A stretch of DNA of 64,000 bases from Streptomyces albidoflavus (GCF_000719955.1 NZ_JOII01000034.1:1-64000), one strand, 5' to 3'; shown: positions 45,592 to 55,424, counted from the stretch's first letter. Numbers and translations: made by a program. Notes: generated from the sequence alone by a model not told the origin.

Positions 45592-46862
45592 GCACCGCCC
45601 TGACCCTGGACCAGCTCCCCGTCCGCGAGGAGCTGCGCGGCAAGTCCCCGTACGGCGCCCCCCAGCTCGACGTGCCGGTCCGGCTCAACACCAACGAGAA
45701 CCCCTACCCGCTGCCCGAGCCGCTGGTGGCGCGGATCGCCGAGCGGGTCGCCGAGGCCGCACGCGACCTCAACCGCTACCCGGACCGCGACGCCGTCGAG
45801 CTCCGCACCGAGCTGGCCCGCTACCTGACCCGCACCGGTGGCCACCCCGTCGCCTTCGAGCAGGTCTGGGCCGCCAACGGCTCCAACGAGGTGCTCCAGC
45901 AGCTCCTCCAGGCGTTCGGCGGCCCCGGCCGCACCGCCCTGGGCTTCGAGCCCTCGTACTCGATGCACAGCCTGATCGCGCGGGGGACCAACACCGGCTG
46001 GATCTCCGGGCCCCGTCGCGAGGACTTCACCATCGACGTCGTGGCGGCGCGGGAGGCTGTCGCCGAGCACCGGCCGGACGTGGTCTTCATCACCTCGCCC
46101 AACAACCCGACCGGCACCGCCGTCGACCGCGAGACGGTCCTCGCCCTCCACGACGCCGCCCAGGCCGTCAAGCCGACGATGGTCGTGGTGGACGAGGCGT
46201 ACGTCGAGTTCAGCCACGGCGCCTCGCTGCTGCCGCTGCTGGAGGGCCGCCCCCACCTGGTGGTCTCCCGCACCATGTCGAAGGCGTTCGGCGCCGCGGG
46301 CCTCCGCCTGGGCTACCTCGCCGCCGACCCGGCCGTGGTCGACGCCCTCCAGCTGGTCCGCCTGCCGTACCACCTCTCCGCCGTCAACCAGGCCACCGCG
46401 CTCGCCGCCCTGGAGCACACCGACACGCTGCTCGGCTACGTCGACCGCCTCAAGGCTGAACGTGACCGCGTGGTCCAGGAGTTGCGCGCACTCGGCCTGG
46501 ACGTCACCGACTCCGACGCCAACTTCGTCCAGTTCGGCCGCTTCGACGGCCCCGGCGGCCAGCACGCCGTCTGGCAGCGCCTCCTCGACCACGGAGTCCT
46601 GGTCCGCGACAACGGCGTCCCGGGCCGGCTGCGCGTCAGCACCGGAACCCCCGAAGAGAACACCGCTTTCCTCGAAGCGGTACGCGAGGTGGTCGGGTCG
46701 AGCCCCGACAAGCCTCGCGGTCTGAGCCAAAGGGGCGCGTCGGTGTCGAGAGACCCGTCGCGCGCAGGCCGCGAAGCGGTCGAGCACGTCGGGTCTCTCG
46801 ACACCGACCCAGAGCGCCCCGGCGGCGAAGACCGCCCAGACAACAAGGAGCAGAAGGTATGA
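45588..46862 (+). CDS. hisC: Histidinol-phosphate aminotransferase with an extra C-terminal tail
   Basis: HisC is a PLP enzyme that converts imidazole-acetol phosphate to histidinol phosphate. Core features are [28 protein letters not shown] and the PLP lysine in [17 protein letters not shown]. The product is 424 residues, whereas the family usually has about 360-370. The conserved core ends near residue 369 (EAVREVVG). About 55 hydrophilic residues follow, encoded by the palindromic sequence at 46717-46835. The stop overlaps the hisB start (ATGA). The catalytic core looks intact. Confidence 0.94.
   Translation: MSTALTLDQLPVREELRGKSPYGAPQLDVPVRLNTNENPYPLPEPLVARIAERVAEAARDLNRYPDRDAVELRTELARYLTRTGGHPVAFEQVWAANGSNEVLQQLLQAFGGPGRTALGFEPSYSMHSLIARGTNTGWISGPRREDFTIDVVAAREAVAEHRPDVVFITSPNNPTGTAVDRETVLALHDAAQAVKPTMVVVDEAYVEFSHGASLLPLLEGRPHLVVSRTMSKAFGAAGLRLGYLAADPAVVDALQLVRLPYHLSAVNQATALAALEHTDTLLGYVDRLKAERDRVVQELRALGLDVTDSDANFVQFGRFDGPGGQHAVWQRLLDHGVLVRDNGVPGRLRVSTGTPEENTAFLEAVREVVGSSPDKPRGLSQRGASVSRDPSRAGREAVEHVGSLDTDPERPGGEDRPDNKEQKV
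46717..46835. repeat. In-frame compound palindrome in the 3' end of hisC
   Basis: CGGTGTCGAGAGACCCG at 46741-46757 is the exact reverse complement of 46790-46806, and two more pairs extend it. Further out, GGGGCGC near 46732-46738 matches GCGCCCC near 46814-46820, and GCGGTCT (46717-46723) matches AGACCGC (46829-46835). The whole forms one long interrupted hairpin that is read through in the hisC frame. It is not a normal terminator: hisB is translationally coupled just after it. Confidence 0.85.
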
Positions 46863-47452
46863 GCCGCGTCGGGCGCGTCGAGCGCACCACCAAGGAGACC
46901 TCGGTCCTGGTCGAGATCGACCTCGACGGCACCGGGCAGGTAGATGTCGCCACCGGCGTCGGCTTCTACGACCACATGCTCGACCAGCTCGGCCGCCACG
47001 GCCTCTTCGACCTGCGGGTCAAGACCGACGGCGACCTGCACATCGACACCCACCACACCATCGAGGACACCGCGCTGGCCCTCGGCGCCGCCTTCAAGCA
47101 GGCCCTCGGTGACAAGGTCGGCATCTACCGCTTCGGCAACTGCACGGTGCCGCTGGACGAGTCCCTCGCCCAGGTCACCGTCGACCTCTCCGGCCGCCCG
47201 TACCTCGTGCACACCGAGCCCGAGAACATCGCGCCGATGATCGGCTCCTACGACACCACGATGACCCGGCACATCCTGGAGTCCTTCGTCGCCCAGGCGC
47301 AGATCGCCCTGCACGTACACGTCCCGTACGGCCGCAACGCCCACCACATCGTGGAGTGCCAGTTCAAGGCGCTGGCCCGCGCCCTGCGGTACGCCAGCGA
47401 GCGCGACCCCCGCGCGGCCGGAATCCTCCCCTCCACGAAGGGTGCCCTCTAA
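46859..47452 (+). CDS. hisB: Imidazoleglycerol-phosphate dehydratase
   Basis: HisB dehydrates imidazole glycerol phosphate to imidazole-acetol phosphate with Mn2+. The 197-residue monofunctional enzyme has the two metal-binding HxxHH-like motifs [14 protein letters not shown] and [18 protein letters not shown], and [16 protein letters not shown] near the N-terminus. There is no phosphatase domain, as is usual outside enterobacteria. AAGGAG precedes ATG, which overlaps the hisC stop. Confidence 0.97.
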   Translation: MSRVGRVERTTKETSVLVEIDLDGTGQVDVATGVGFYDHMLDQLGRHGLFDLRVKTDGDLHIDTHHTIEDTALALGAAFKQALGDKVGIYRFGNCTVPLDESLAQVTVDLSGRPYLVHTEPENIAPMIGSYDTTMTRHILESFVAQAQIALHVHVPYGRNAHHIVECQFKALARALRYASERDPRAAGILPSTKGAL

Positions 47453-47454
47453 CC

Positions 47455-47619
47455 GTGAACGGTGTCTCCACCGCGCTGATCGTGCTCGGCCTGTTCTTCC
47501 TCGGCGGCGTCTACTCCTTCTACAAGCAGAAGCTGCCCACCGGCATCCTCGTGGTGCTGGGGATCGGCGCCGCCATGTCCCTCACGGCGGGCGTGCTCCG
47601 CCTGGACGTCTGGGGGTGA
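47455..47619 (+). CDS. Small two-helix membrane protein inside the his operon
   Basis: The 54-residue product has two hydrophobic helices ([19 protein letters not shown] and [20 protein letters not shown]) joined by YKQKLP. It starts with GTG two bases after the hisB stop and ends four bases before hisH, so it is clearly part of the operon. As far as I recall, related small proteins sit at this place in other Streptomyces his operons. Function is unknown. Confidence 0.75.
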   Translation: MNGVSTALIVLGLFFLGGVYSFYKQKLPTGILVVLGIGAAMSLTAGVLRLDVWG

Positions 47620-47623
47620 CGTC

Positions 47624-48262
47624 ATGACCACCAAGAACGTCGTCGTCCTCGACTACGGCTTCGGCAACGTCCGCTCCGCCGAGCGGGCGCTCGCCCGGAC
47701 CGGCGCCGAGGTCGAGATCACCCGCGACTACGACCGCGCCATGAACGCCGACGGCCTGCTGGTCCCCGGCGTCGGCGCCTTCGCCTCCTGCATGGCCGGG
47801 CTCAAGGAGGCCCGCGGCGACTGGATCATCGGCCGCCGGCTCTCCGGCGGCCGCCCCGTCATGGGCATCTGCGTCGGCATGCAGGTCCTCTTCGAGCGCG
47901 GCATCGAGCACGGGGTCGAGACCGAGGGCCTGGACCAGTGGCCCGGCACGGTCGGGCCGCTGCAGGCCGAGGTCGTCCCCCACATGGGGTGGAACACCGT
48001 GCAGGCGTCCGCAGGTTCGCGCCTCTTCCAGGGCGTCGACCCCGAGGAGCGCTTCTACTTCGTCCACTCCTACGCGGTCCACGACTGGACGCTGGAGGTC
48101 ACCAACCCGGCGATCCGCGCCCCGCACGTCAGCTGGTCCACCTACGGCGAGCCGTTCGTGGCCGCCGTGGAGAACGGCGCCCTGTGGGCCACCCAGTTCC
48201 ACCCCGAGAAGTCCGGCGACGCCGGAGCCCAGCTCCTCACCAACTGGATCGAGACCCTCTGA
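47624..48262 (+). CDS. hisH: Imidazole glycerol phosphate synthase, glutaminase subunit
   Basis: HisH hydrolyses glutamine and passes ammonia to HisF. The 212-residue class I amidotransferase has the oxyanion region [13 protein letters not shown], the nucleophile Cys in [12 protein letters not shown], and the catalytic His/Glu in TQFHPEKSG. The ATG lies four bases after the small membrane gene. Confidence 0.96.
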   Translation: MTTKNVVVLDYGFGNVRSAERALARTGAEVEITRDYDRAMNADGLLVPGVGAFASCMAGLKEARGDWIIGRRLSGGRPVMGICVGMQVLFERGIEHGVETEGLDQWPGTVGPLQAEVVPHMGWNTVQASAGSRLFQGVDPEERFYFVHSYAVHDWTLEVTNPAIRAPHVSWSTYGEPFVAAVENGALWATQFHPEKSGDAGAQLLTNWIETL

Positions 48263-48264
48263 TC

Positions 48265-48990
48265 ATGGCCAAGCAGCTCGAACTCCTCCCCGCCGTCGAC
48301 GTCCGCGACGGCCAGGCCGTCCGCCTGGTCCACGGCGAGTCCGGTACGGAGACCTCCTACGGCTCGCCCCTGGAGGCCGCCCTCGCCTGGCAGCGCTCCG
48401 GCGCCGAGTGGCTGCACCTCGTCGACCTCGACGCCGCCTTCGGCACCGGCGACAACCGGCGGCTCATTGCCGAGGTCACCGACGCCATGGACATCAAGGT
48501 GGAACTCTCCGGCGGCATCCGCGACGACGACACCCTCGCCGCCGCCCTCGCCACCGGCTGCACCCGCGTCAACCTCGGCACCGCCGCCCTGGAGACCCCC
48601 GAGTGGGTTGCCAAGATCATCGCCGAGTACGGCGACCGCATCGCCGTCGGCCTCGACGTACGCGGCACCACCCTGCGCGGCCGCGGCTGGACCCGTGACG
48701 GCGGCGACCTCTACGAGACCCTGGCCCGCCTCGACTCCGAGGGCTGCGCCCGGTACGTCGTCACCGACATCGCCAAGGACGGCACCCTCCAGGGCCCCAA
48801 CCTGGAGCTGCTGAAGAACGTCTGCGCCGCCACCGACCGGCCCGTCGTCGCCTCCGGCGGCGTCTCCTCCCTGGACGACCTGCGCGCGCTCGCCTCCCTG
48901 GTGGACGAGGGCGTCGAGGGCGCCATCGTCGGCAAGGCCCTCTACGCCAAGGCGTTCACCCTGGAAGAGGCCCTGCAGGCCGTGGCATGA
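48265..48990 (+). CDS. priA: Bifunctional HisA/TrpF isomerase PriA
   Basis: PriA is a (beta-alpha)8 enzyme that isomerises both ProFAR (histidine path) and phosphoribosylanthranilate (tryptophan path) in actinobacteria. The 241-residue product has the catalytic Asp in [17 protein letters not shown] and the second Asp in [15 protein letters not shown], plus the phosphate loops SGGIRDDD and [11 protein letters not shown]. The dual role is supported by context: the trp genes in this window (trpE, trpC, trpM, trpB, trpA) include no trpF. The start is two bases after hisH. Confidence 0.94.
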   Translation: MAKQLELLPAVDVRDGQAVRLVHGESGTETSYGSPLEAALAWQRSGAEWLHLVDLDAAFGTGDNRRLIAEVTDAMDIKVELSGGIRDDDTLAAALATGCTRVNLGTAALETPEWVAKIIAEYGDRIAVGLDVRGTTLRGRGWTRDGGDLYETLARLDSEGCARYVVTDIAKDGTLQGPNLELLKNVCAATDRPVVASGGVSSLDDLRALASLVDEGVEGAIVGKALYAKAFTLEEALQAVA

Positions 48991-48995
48991 CCGAG

Positions 48996-49051
48996 GCGGA
49001 AGGCGGCCCGGAGGGAGGGATCTGCCGGATCTTCTCCGGACCGCCTTCCGC
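48996..49051. repeat. Imperfect palindrome between priA and the ridA remnant
   Basis: 48996-49012 matches the reverse complement of 49035-49051 at 16 of 17 positions, with a 22-base centre. It begins five bases after the priA stop and covers the point where the ridA-like coding similarity begins. Confidence 0.75.
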
Positions 49052-49222
49052 ACCCGCATGTACCTCTCGCACGCCCTCGGCGCCGAAGCCGTCGGGCGTG
49101 CCCACCACGAACTGTTCGACGCGGTGCGACCCGCCGCGTCCATGATCATCGTCTCCGGCTTCCTCGACCCCCGGCTGGTCGTCGGGGTCGAGGCCGAGGC
49201 GTACCGAGGAGCTGCCCGATGA
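49019..49222 (+). pseudogene. ridA-like gene with the 5' half missing
   Basis: The frame ending in TGA at 49220-49222 reads [19 protein letters not shown], then [20 protein letters not shown] and [13 protein letters not shown]. This aligns well with the C-terminal half of RidA/YjgF proteins (family pattern K-T-x-V-F-I, F-x-x-x-x-P-A-x-S, L-V-E-I-E-A-x-A). No start codon lies in frame before ATG 49058, which would give only 54 residues, and the N-terminal half is absent. The stop still overlaps the hisF ATG as ATGA. I infer deletion of the 5' part of a ridA gene between priA and hisF. Confidence 0.7.
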
Positions 49223-49974
49223 CCCTCGCGGTCCGAGTCATCCCCTGCCTGGACGTGGACAGCGGCCGCGTCGTCAAGGGCGTCAACTTCCAGAACCTGC
49301 GCGACGCGGGCGACCCCGTCGAGATGGCCAAGGTCTACGACGCCGAGGGCGCCGACGAGCTGACCTTCCTCGACATCACCGCCTCCTCCGGCAACCGGGA
49401 GACCACCTACGACGTGGTCCGCCGCACCGCCGAGCAGGTCTTCATCCCGCTCACCGTCGGCGGCGGCGTCCGCACCGCCGAGGACGTCGACAAGCTGCTG
49501 CGCGCCGGGGCCGACAAGGTGGGCGTCAACACCGCCGCCATCGCCCGTCCCGAGCTGATCCGCGAGATCGCCGAGCGGTTCGGCCGCCAGGTCCTCGTCC
49601 TCTCCGTCGACGCCCGCCGGGCCGAGGGCGGCGGCTTCGAGGTCACCACGCACGGCGGCCGCCGCGGCACCGGCATCGACGCCGTCGAGTGGGCCCACCG
49701 GGCCGCCGAACTCGGCGCCGGCGAGATCCTGCTCAACTCCATGGACGCCGACGGCACCAAGGACGGCTACGACCTGGAGATGATCACCGAGGTCCGCCGC
49801 CACGTCTCCGTCCCCGTCATCGCCTCCGGCGGCGCCGGCCGCGTCACCGACTTCGCCCCCGCCGTCGAGGCCGGCGCCGACGCGGTCCTCGCCGCCTCGG
49901 TCTTCCACTTCGGCGACCTGCGCATCGGCGACGTCAAGACCGCCCTGAAGGACGCGGGCCGCCCGGTGCGCTGA
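49219..49974 (+). CDS. hisF: Imidazole glycerol phosphate synthase, cyclase subunit
   Basis: HisF uses ammonia from HisH to close the imidazole ring, releasing AICAR. The 251-residue barrel has the catalytic Asp in [19 protein letters not shown] and the second in [15 protein letters not shown], with phosphate-binding [10 protein letters not shown] and [10 protein letters not shown]. The ATG overlaps the stop of the ridA remnant, so it may depend on ribosomes that translate the remnant frame or start independently. Confidence 0.97.
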   Translation: MTLAVRVIPCLDVDSGRVVKGVNFQNLRDAGDPVEMAKVYDAEGADELTFLDITASSGNRETTYDVVRRTAEQVFIPLTVGGGVRTAEDVDKLLRAGADKVGVNTAAIARPELIREIAERFGRQVLVLSVDARRAEGGGFEVTTHGGRRGTGIDAVEWAHRAAELGAGEILLNSMDADGTKDGYDLEMITEVRRHVSVPVIASGGAGRVTDFAPAVEAGADAVLAASVFHFGDLRIGDVKTALKDAGRPVR

Positions 49975-50115
49975 GCACGCCCCTCCCCGGGTCCCTTCCA
50001 CGACCGCCCGTGCGGCCAGGAGATCCCGGGGGCGGACCTTGGGCCGCCCACCCACCTCGGGCCGCGGCCGGACCGACCCGGCCCGCCACCGTCGAAGGAC
50101 GGGCCGGGGCCCGGT

Positions 50116-51048
50116 TCAGGAGGCGCCGTGGGCCTTCGCCACCGAGGTCACCAGCGCGGTCAGCGCCGGTACCGGGGTGCCCGAGCGGTCGGCCTGGCGG
50201 AGCAGGGCGCGGCCGATGGCCTCGATCTCCACCGGGCGGCCGGCGGCGGCGTCCCGCTGCATGGAGGAGCGCATCCCCTCCGGGGCGTTGTCGAACCGGT
50301 CCAGCAGCGCGGACGCCTGCGCCGGTACGCCGACGGTGGCCGCCAGGAGCTCCAACTCGTCCAGCACGGAGGTGAGTTCCTCGCGGTGCTCACTGCGTAC
50401 GGTGCCGACCGGGGCGGCGTGCCGGGTGGTCAGCAGGGCGAACGGGGCGAGGAAGGTGAGCTTGTCCCAGAGCAGGGCCGTCTCGTCCTCGCGGACCAGG
50501 CCGCCCATGCCGGCGTCCTCCAGGAGCGCGCCGAGCGCGGCCACCCGGGCGGCCGGGGCGGCGGCACTCGCCAGCTCGATCCGGCAGAACGGCGTGGTGT
50601 GCTCGATGACGCCGGGCGCGGTCCGCGTCGACTCCGCCCAGATCACGGCGGGGACGACCTGCCCGGCCGGGTAGGTCTCCCGCAACAGGGCGACGTGCTC
50701 GAAGCCGTTGAGCAGCGGCAGGACCAGGCCGGAGCCGAGGGCCGCGGCCGGAACCCGCTGGAGCGCCTCGGCGAGGCCCGTCTCCTTGGTGGCGACCACG
50801 CACAGGTCGACCGGCTCGGTCAGCTCCGTGACCGCCTCGACGGGCAGGGTGCCGTCCCCGAACTGGCCGCTGCGCAGGGTCAGCCCCCGCTCGTCCAGCG
50901 TCCGGGCGGTCTGCTCGCCCGCCACCACGATCACCCGGTGTCCCCGGCGGGCCAGCAGCGAGGCCACCAGGCCGCCGATGCCGCCGGGGCCGAGGACCGC
51001 CACGGTCCACGGTGCGGGGTTCTGTTCCGTCGTCGCTCGTGTGTTCAT
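50116..51048 (-). CDS. Ketopantoate reductase-like protein (ApbA/PanE family)
   Basis: The 310-residue protein has an N-terminal Rossmann fold with [18 protein letters not shown] for NADPH. The ketopantoate reductase C-terminal domain includes [21 protein letters not shown] and [26 protein letters not shown], with Lys and Glu/Asp of the family active site. It may make pantoate for coenzyme A, but the family contains many relatives of other function. It converges with hisF. The ATG is at the right-hand end; GGGAGCAG-like bases lie close but no clear Shine-Dalgarno. Confidence 0.82.
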   Translation of the reverse strand: MNTRATTEQNPAPWTVAVLGPGGIGGLVASLLARRGHRVIVVAGEQTARTLDERGLTLRSGQFGDGTLPVEAVTELTEPVDLCVVATKETGLAEALQRVPAAALGSGLVLPLLNGFEHVALLRETYPAGQVVPAVIWAESTRTAPGVIEHTTPFCRIELASAAAPAARVAALGALLEDAGMGGLVREDETALLWDKLTFLAPFALLTTRHAAPVGTVRSEHREELTSVLDELELLAATVGVPAQASALLDRFDNAPEGMRSSMQRDAAAGRPVEIEAIGRALLRQADRSGTPVPALTALVTSVAKAHGAS

Positions 51049-51091
51049 GGGAGCAGGGTGCCAGAGGCCCCGCCCGCGCCCCCAGCGCGTC

Positions 51092-51727
51092 TCAGAAGCC
51101 GAGCTCCCTGGTGGCCCGGGCCTTGGCGACGGCGTCCTCCTCGCCGTCCAGCGCCACCTCGGCGTGCGCCTGGCGGCCCATCGCGAAGAGGGTCAGCTCG
51201 CCCGGCTCCCCGGTGACCGTGACCACCGGCGTCCCCCGGTGCGCCACCGCCGTCCGCCCGTCGGGGCGGCGCAGCACCAGCCCCACCGGCGCCTTGCGGC
51301 CCAGCCCCCGGGCCATCTTCTCCAGCCGGGACCAGAGCACGTCGGAGAAGACCGGGTCCAGCTCGCGGCCGGTCCACTCCGGCTGGGCCCGGCGGACGTC
51401 CTCGGCGTGCACGTAGAACTCGACCGTGTTGGCCGCCTCGTCGATCTGCTTGAGACCGAAGGGCGAGAAGCGCGGCGGGCCGGTACGGATGAGCTGGACC
51501 AGCTCGTCGTACGGCTTGGCGGTGAACTCGGCCTGCACCCGCTCCAGGCGGCCCGCCAGCGGCTTGACGAGCATGCCGCCCGCCGCGTCGGGGCGGCGCT
51601 CGCGGAGCACCACGTGGGCGGCGAGGTCCCTGGTCCGCCACCCTTCGCAGAGCGTCGGGGCGTCCGGGCCCGCGGACTCCAACAGATCGGCCAGGAGCAG
51701 GCGTTCACGCTTCGCATGAGTCGACAT
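51092..51727 (-). CDS. TIGR03085/DinB-like metal-binding protein
   Basis: The 211-residue protein resembles the mycothiol-dependent maleylpyruvate isomerase-like group. It starts [44 protein letters not shown], with a metal-ligand His in AAHVVLRE, and has a second His in [14 protein letters not shown]. Its reaction is unknown. The ATG has no Shine-Dalgarno; TAGGCT on the minus strand (51739-51734) is six bases upstream, a leaderless-type arrangement. Confidence 0.82.
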   Translation of the reverse strand: MSTHAKRERLLLADLLESAGPDAPTLCEGWRTRDLAAHVVLRERRPDAAGGMLVKPLAGRLERVQAEFTAKPYDELVQLIRTGPPRFSPFGLKQIDEAANTVEFYVHAEDVRRAQPEWTGRELDPVFSDVLWSRLEKMARGLGRKAPVGLVLRRPDGRTAVAHRGTPVVTVTGEPGELTLFAMGRQAHAEVALDGEEDAVAKARATRELGF

Positions 51728-51809
51728 GGGCCAAGCCTACGGCGGCCCCCACCGCCTGGCCACGGCAGCCGCGCCCGCTCACCCTCACGGGCCCGGCACA
51801 ATGGAGGCC

Positions 51810-52181
51810 ATGAGCAGCAGCACGCCCGGCCCCTCGGCCGGACTCGACCCGGCCGTCGCGGCCCGCCTCAAGCGCACCGCCGACGGCCTGGTCCCCGCCA
51901 TCGCCCAGCAGTACGACACCGGGGAGGTGCTGATGATGGGGTGGATGGACGACGAGGCCCTGCACCGCACCCTCACCACCGGCCGCTGCACCTACTGGTC
52001 CCGCAGCCGGGGCGAGTACTGGGTCAAGGGCGACACCTCGGGCCACGTCCAGCACGTCCGGTCCGTGGCCCTGGACTGCGACGGCGACACCCTGCTGGTC
52101 AAGGTCGACCAGGTCGGCGCGGCCTGCCACACCGGGGCCCGGACCTGCTTCGACGAGGACGTGCTGCTCCCCGCGTCCTAA
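51810..52181 (+). CDS. hisI: Phosphoribosyl-AMP cyclohydrolase
   Basis: HisI opens the purine ring of phosphoribosyl-AMP, the third step of histidine synthesis. The 123-residue enzyme has the family motifs [35 protein letters not shown], and the zinc/Mg ligands in [27 protein letters not shown]. It is separate from the main his operon. ATG 51810 lies seven bases after CACAAT (51797-51802), fitting a leaderless mRNA. ATG 51801 would add three residues. The stop codon overlaps that of the opposing gene. Confidence 0.94.
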   Translation: MSSSTPGPSAGLDPAVAARLKRTADGLVPAIAQQYDTGEVLMMGWMDDEALHRTLTTGRCTYWSRSRGEYWVKGDTSGHVQHVRSVALDCDGDTLLVKVDQVGAACHTGARTCFDEDVLLPAS

Positions 52182-52735
52182 CGGGAGGTGTAGCGCAGGG
52201 TGATCGTCTCGCCGTCGCGGAAGACGATGCCGTCCGCGTCGCCCGCCCACGGCCGCCCGTCGACCCAGGCCAGCGGCGCCCCGAACCGGGTGTCCTCGCG
52301 GGGTGTGCCCCACTCGGTGAGGAGCTGGCCGAGGGTGAAGTCGCGCCACTCGGCCGACTCCACGTGGATGGTGCCGGTCTCGTCGTGGGTGTGCAGCGGG
52401 CTGTAGCGCGGGGCGGGGCCCGAGCGGTCGATGCCGATGTCGGCGGGGACCGTCACCTGCTCGCCGTCGGCGAACACCTCCAGCGTGGTGTGGATGTGCA
52501 TGGCCAGCTGCTCGGTGTCGAGCATCGTCAGGCCGGCCTTCTCCACCTGGGCCGCCGTGTTCTTCGCCGCCGGCCACTCCACCCCGCCCGCCACGGCGGC
52601 GGCGGGCCCCGCGGCCAGCAGCAGCGCCAGCGAGGCCGCGCAGAGCGTACGGCGCACCAGCGGCAGCGCGCGGCGGGCGCCGACGGCGGGGGCGGAGGGA
52701 GCGGAGAGGGAGGCGGGGGAGTGCTGATCAGTCAT
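52178..52735 (-). CDS. Secreted or anchored His-rich protein of unknown function
   Basis: The 185-residue protein has an N-terminal signal-like segment (residues about 29-50, [21 protein letters not shown]). The mature part contains [44 protein letters not shown] and [11 protein letters not shown]. The HIH and HTHD motifs suggest metal binding. I have seen this domain in secreted proteins and fused to thiol-disulfide proteins, but know no function. Its stop codon shares bases with the hisI stop (52178-52181). Confidence 0.72.
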   Translation of the reverse strand: MTDQHSPASLSAPSAPAVGARRALPLVRRTLCAASLALLLAAGPAAAVAGGVEWPAAKNTAAQVEKAGLTMLDTEQLAMHIHTTLEVFADGEQVTVPADIGIDRSGPAPRYSPLHTHDETGTIHVESAEWRDFTLGQLLTEWGTPREDTRFGAPLAWVDGRPWAGDADGIVFRDGETITLRYTSR

Positions 52736-52825
52736 GGACCATGTCTAGCGGCCCGAGGCCGCGCGCACGGTCCGCGACACGGAACGCGCCGTGAGCGCGT
52801 GGCGGTTGCCTCTATCCTTCCGCGC

Positions 52826-54313
52826 ATGGATCTCGACACGTTCCGCAAGCTCGCCCAGGACCGCCGGGTCATCCCCGTGAGCCGCAAGCTCCTGGTGGAC
52901 GGCGACACCCCGGTCGGCCTCTACCGCAAGCTCGCCGCCGAACGCCCCGGCACCTTCCTTCTGGAGTCCGCCGAGAACGGCCGGAGCTGGTCGCGGTACT
53001 CCTTCGTCGGGGTCCGCAGCGCCGCCACCCTCACCGCCCGCGACGGCGAGGCCCACTGGCTCGGCACCCCGCCCGTCGGCGTCCCCACCGACGGCGACCC
53101 GCTGGCCGCGCTCCGCGCCACCATCGAGATCCTGCACACCCCCGGCGACCTCGCCGAGGGCCTGCCGCCCTTCACCGGCGGCATGGTCGGCTACCTCGGC
53201 TACGACATCGTCCGCCGCCTGGAGAAGGTCGGCGACGGCGGCCGCGACGACCTGCGCGTCCCGGAGCTGACCATGCTCCTCACCTCCGACCTCGCCGTCC
53301 TCGACCACTGGGACGGCTCGGTCCTGCTGATCGCCAACGCCATCAACCACAACGACCTCGACACCGGCGTGGACGAGGCGTACGCGGACGCCGTCGCCCG
53401 GCTCGACGCCATGGAGGCCGACCTCGCCCGCCCCGTCCCGGCGCCGCCGCTGGCCCTGCCCGAGTCCGAGCTGCCCGCCTTCACCGGCGAGTGGGGCGGC
53501 GAGGCGTTCCGGGCCGCCGTCGAGGACATCAAGGAGCGCATCCGGGCCGGGGAGGCGTTCCAGGTCGTCCCCTCCCAGCGGTTCGAGACCCCCTGCACGG
53601 CCTCCGCCCTCGACGTGTACCGGGTGCTGCGCGCCACCAACCCCTCGCCGTACATGTACCTCTTCCGCCTCGACGGCTTCGACATCGTCGGCTCCAGCCC
53701 GGAGGCGCTGGTCAAGGTCGAGGACGGCCGCGCCATGGTCCACCCCATCGCCGGGACCCGGCCGCGCGGCGCCACCCCCCAGGCCGACCAGGCGCTGGCC
53801 GAGGAACTCCTCGCCGACCCCAAGGAGCGTGCCGAGCACCTGATGCTCGTCGACCTCGGCCGCAACGACCTCGGCCGGGTCTGCTCGCCCGGCAGCGTCG
53901 AGGTGGTCGACTTCATGTCGGTCGAGAAGTACTCGCACGTCATGCACATCGTCTCGACCGTCACCGGCGAGGTCGCCCCCGGCCGCACCGCCTTCGACGT
54001 GCTCACCGCCTGCTTCCCGGCCGGCACCCTCTCCGGCGCGCCCAAGCCCCGCGCCCTGCAGATCATCGACGAGCTGGAGCCGACCCGGCGCGGCCTGTAC
54101 GGCGGCTGCGTCGGCTACCTCGACTTCGCCGGGAACTCCGACACCGCCATCGCCATCCGCACCGCCCTGCTCCGCGACGGCACCGCCCACGTCCAGGCCG
54201 GGGCCGGGGTGGTCGCCGACTCCGACCCGGCCGCCGAGGACACCGAGTGCCGCAACAAGGCCGCCGCCGTCCTGCGCGCGGTGCACACCGCCAACCGGCT
54301 GGGTACCTCCTGA
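52826..54313 (+). CDS. trpE: Anthranilate synthase component I
   Basis: TrpE converts chorismate to anthranilate with ammonia from TrpG. The 495-residue protein has an N-terminal regulatory domain with [18 protein letters not shown] (tryptophan-feedback LLES type). The catalytic chorismate domain shows [44 protein letters not shown] and [11 protein letters not shown]. No trpG is adjacent. ATG 52826 has no Shine-Dalgarno and lies seven bases after TATCCT (52813-52818). I see no Trp-rich leader peptide upstream. Confidence 0.96.
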   Translation: MDLDTFRKLAQDRRVIPVSRKLLVDGDTPVGLYRKLAAERPGTFLLESAENGRSWSRYSFVGVRSAATLTARDGEAHWLGTPPVGVPTDGDPLAALRATIEILHTPGDLAEGLPPFTGGMVGYLGYDIVRRLEKVGDGGRDDLRVPELTMLLTSDLAVLDHWDGSVLLIANAINHNDLDTGVDEAYADAVARLDAMEADLARPVPAPPLALPESELPAFTGEWGGEAFRAAVEDIKERIRAGEAFQVVPSQRFETPCTASALDVYRVLRATNPSPYMYLFRLDGFDIVGSSPEALVKVEDGRAMVHPIAGTRPRGATPQADQALAEELLADPKERAEHLMLVDLGRNDLGRVCSPGSVEVVDFMSVEKYSHVMHIVSTVTGEVAPGRTAFDVLTACFPAGTLSGAPKPRALQIIDELEPTRRGLYGGCVGYLDFAGNSDTAIAIRTALLRDGTAHVQAGAGVVADSDPAAEDTECRNKAAAVLRAVHTANRLGTS

Positions 54314-54324
54314 GCGGGCCCCGC

Positions 54325-54371
54325 CCTCATCCGTACGCCCCCGCCCGGTCCGGCGGGGGCGTATGTGAGGG
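54325..54371 (+). terminator. Terminator after trpE
   Basis: A 12-bp perfect stem (54334-54345 with 54352-54363) and 6-base loop, extended by CCTCA/TGAGG at its base, lies just after trpE and right before the promoter-like hexamer of the next gene. Confidence 0.8.
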
Positions 54372-54382
54372 ATAGTGGAGGG

Positions 54383-55036
54383 GTGACTTCAGCCGTACCC
54401 CAGCCCCGAACCGAAGCCGCACCGTCCGGCGAGCCCGCCGGACGCCGCGGTGCCCGGCGCAGCCTCGCCCTGGCGCTGCTGCTCGGCGCCGTCGGCGCTG
54501 CGGTCTCCCTGCTCGCCACCCGCCAGACCTGGGCGCGCGGCAGCGTCGCGGTGGCCGGCGGCGACTTCCCGCTCACCGCCACCGGCAGCGACGTCACCGG
54601 CGTCCCCGCCGCCCTGGCCGTCGTCGGCCTGGCCGCGCTCGTCGCCGTCTTCGCGGTCCGCCGCGCCGGCCGCTACCTGGTCTCCGGCCTCCTCGCCCTC
54701 TCCGGCGCCGGCACCGTCGCCGCGGCCCTGCTGGGCGTCGGCGACTCCGCCGCCCTGGACGAGAAGGCCGCCGAGACCAGCGGCGACACCGCCGCCGCCG
54801 TCACCGGCCTCACCCACACCGGATGGCCGTACGCGGCCGTCGCCGGCGGCGCCCTGCTGCTCGCCGCCGGACTGCTGGCCCTCTGGTTCGGCCGCCGCTG
54901 GCCCGCCATGTCCGGCCGCTACGAGCGGGACGGCTCCCCGCGTGCCCGCAAGGCGGCCCCGCCCGTCGACCCCGACCGGCCCGAGGACCTGTGGAAGGCC
55001 CTGGACCGCGGCGAGGACCCGACCCGCGAGAGTTGA
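54383..55036 (+). CDS. Trp-region conserved membrane protein (TIGR02234 type)
   Basis: The 217-residue protein has four membrane segments: near 28-48 (LALALLLGAVGAAVSLLA), 76-95, 102-122 and 155-175. The motif RQTWARGSVAVAGGDFPLTATGSDVTG after the first helix is typical of the actinobacterial TIGR02234 family found beside trp genes. Its role is unknown; a link to tryptophan is suggested only by position. GTG 54383 directly follows GGAGGG, which is too close to be a ribosome site, but GATAGT at 54371-54376 is six bases upstream. Confidence 0.85.
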   Translation: MTSAVPQPRTEAAPSGEPAGRRGARRSLALALLLGAVGAAVSLLATRQTWARGSVAVAGGDFPLTATGSDVTGVPAALAVVGLAALVAVFAVRRAGRYLVSGLLALSGAGTVAAALLGVGDSAALDEKAAETSGDTAAAVTGLTHTGWPYAAVAGGALLLAAGLLALWFGRRWPAMSGRYERDGSPRARKAAPPVDPDRPEDLWKALDRGEDPTRES

Positions 55037-55164
55037 CCCGGGCCGCGCCGCACCCCGAGCGCGCCGCACCCGCCGCCGTACGGAACAATGAGCGCCGAGA
55101 CCCGCCGTCACGACGCGGCGCCGGGATCACCCCGTACCCCTTTACAGCAACCGAGGAGCAAGAC

Positions 55165-55401
55165 ATGTCGGGCAGCAGCCACGGCCACACTCTGGCCGCA
55201 TGGACCGGCGTCATCATCTCCTTCATCGGCTTCTGCGTGGCCGGTGTCTTCATGGTGATGGCCAACGTCGTCGGTTTCTGGGCCGGAATGGTCATCACCG
55301 TGGCCGGCGCCGTGGTCGGCGGCATCATGCACCTGATGGGCCTCGGCCAGAAGCGGATGGGCCGCGCCGCCGTCGAGCAGAAGACCGCCGGCGCCGCCTG
55401 A
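55165..55401 (+). CDS. HGxxPAAW-type small membrane protein
   Basis: The 78-residue protein starts MSGSSHGHTLAAWTG, a variant of the HGxxPAAW motif in which Pro is Leu. Two hydrophobic helices follow (VIISFIGFCVAGVFMVMANVVGF and AGMVITVAGAVVGGIMHLMGLG), with a short charged tail. Such proteins are found near trp genes in streptomycetes; function is unknown. CGAGGAGCAA precedes ATG at a normal distance. Confidence 0.85.
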   Translation: MSGSSHGHTLAAWTGVIISFIGFCVAGVFMVMANVVGFWAGMVITVAGAVVGGIMHLMGLGQKRMGRAAVEQKTAGAA

Positions 55402-55424
55402 GCGGCCGCCGCACGCGCAGCGGG

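Noticed and set aside
46717..46835. Transcription terminator between hisC and hisB
   Set aside because: The hairpin is inside the hisC frame, hisB starts on the hisC stop, and the operon continues; termination there would block hisB-hisF.
52740..52826. Trp-rich leader peptide for attenuation before trpE
   Set aside because: A GTG at 52791 would give a frame with two separated Trp codons, but it runs into trpE and no antiterminator/terminator pair is seen.
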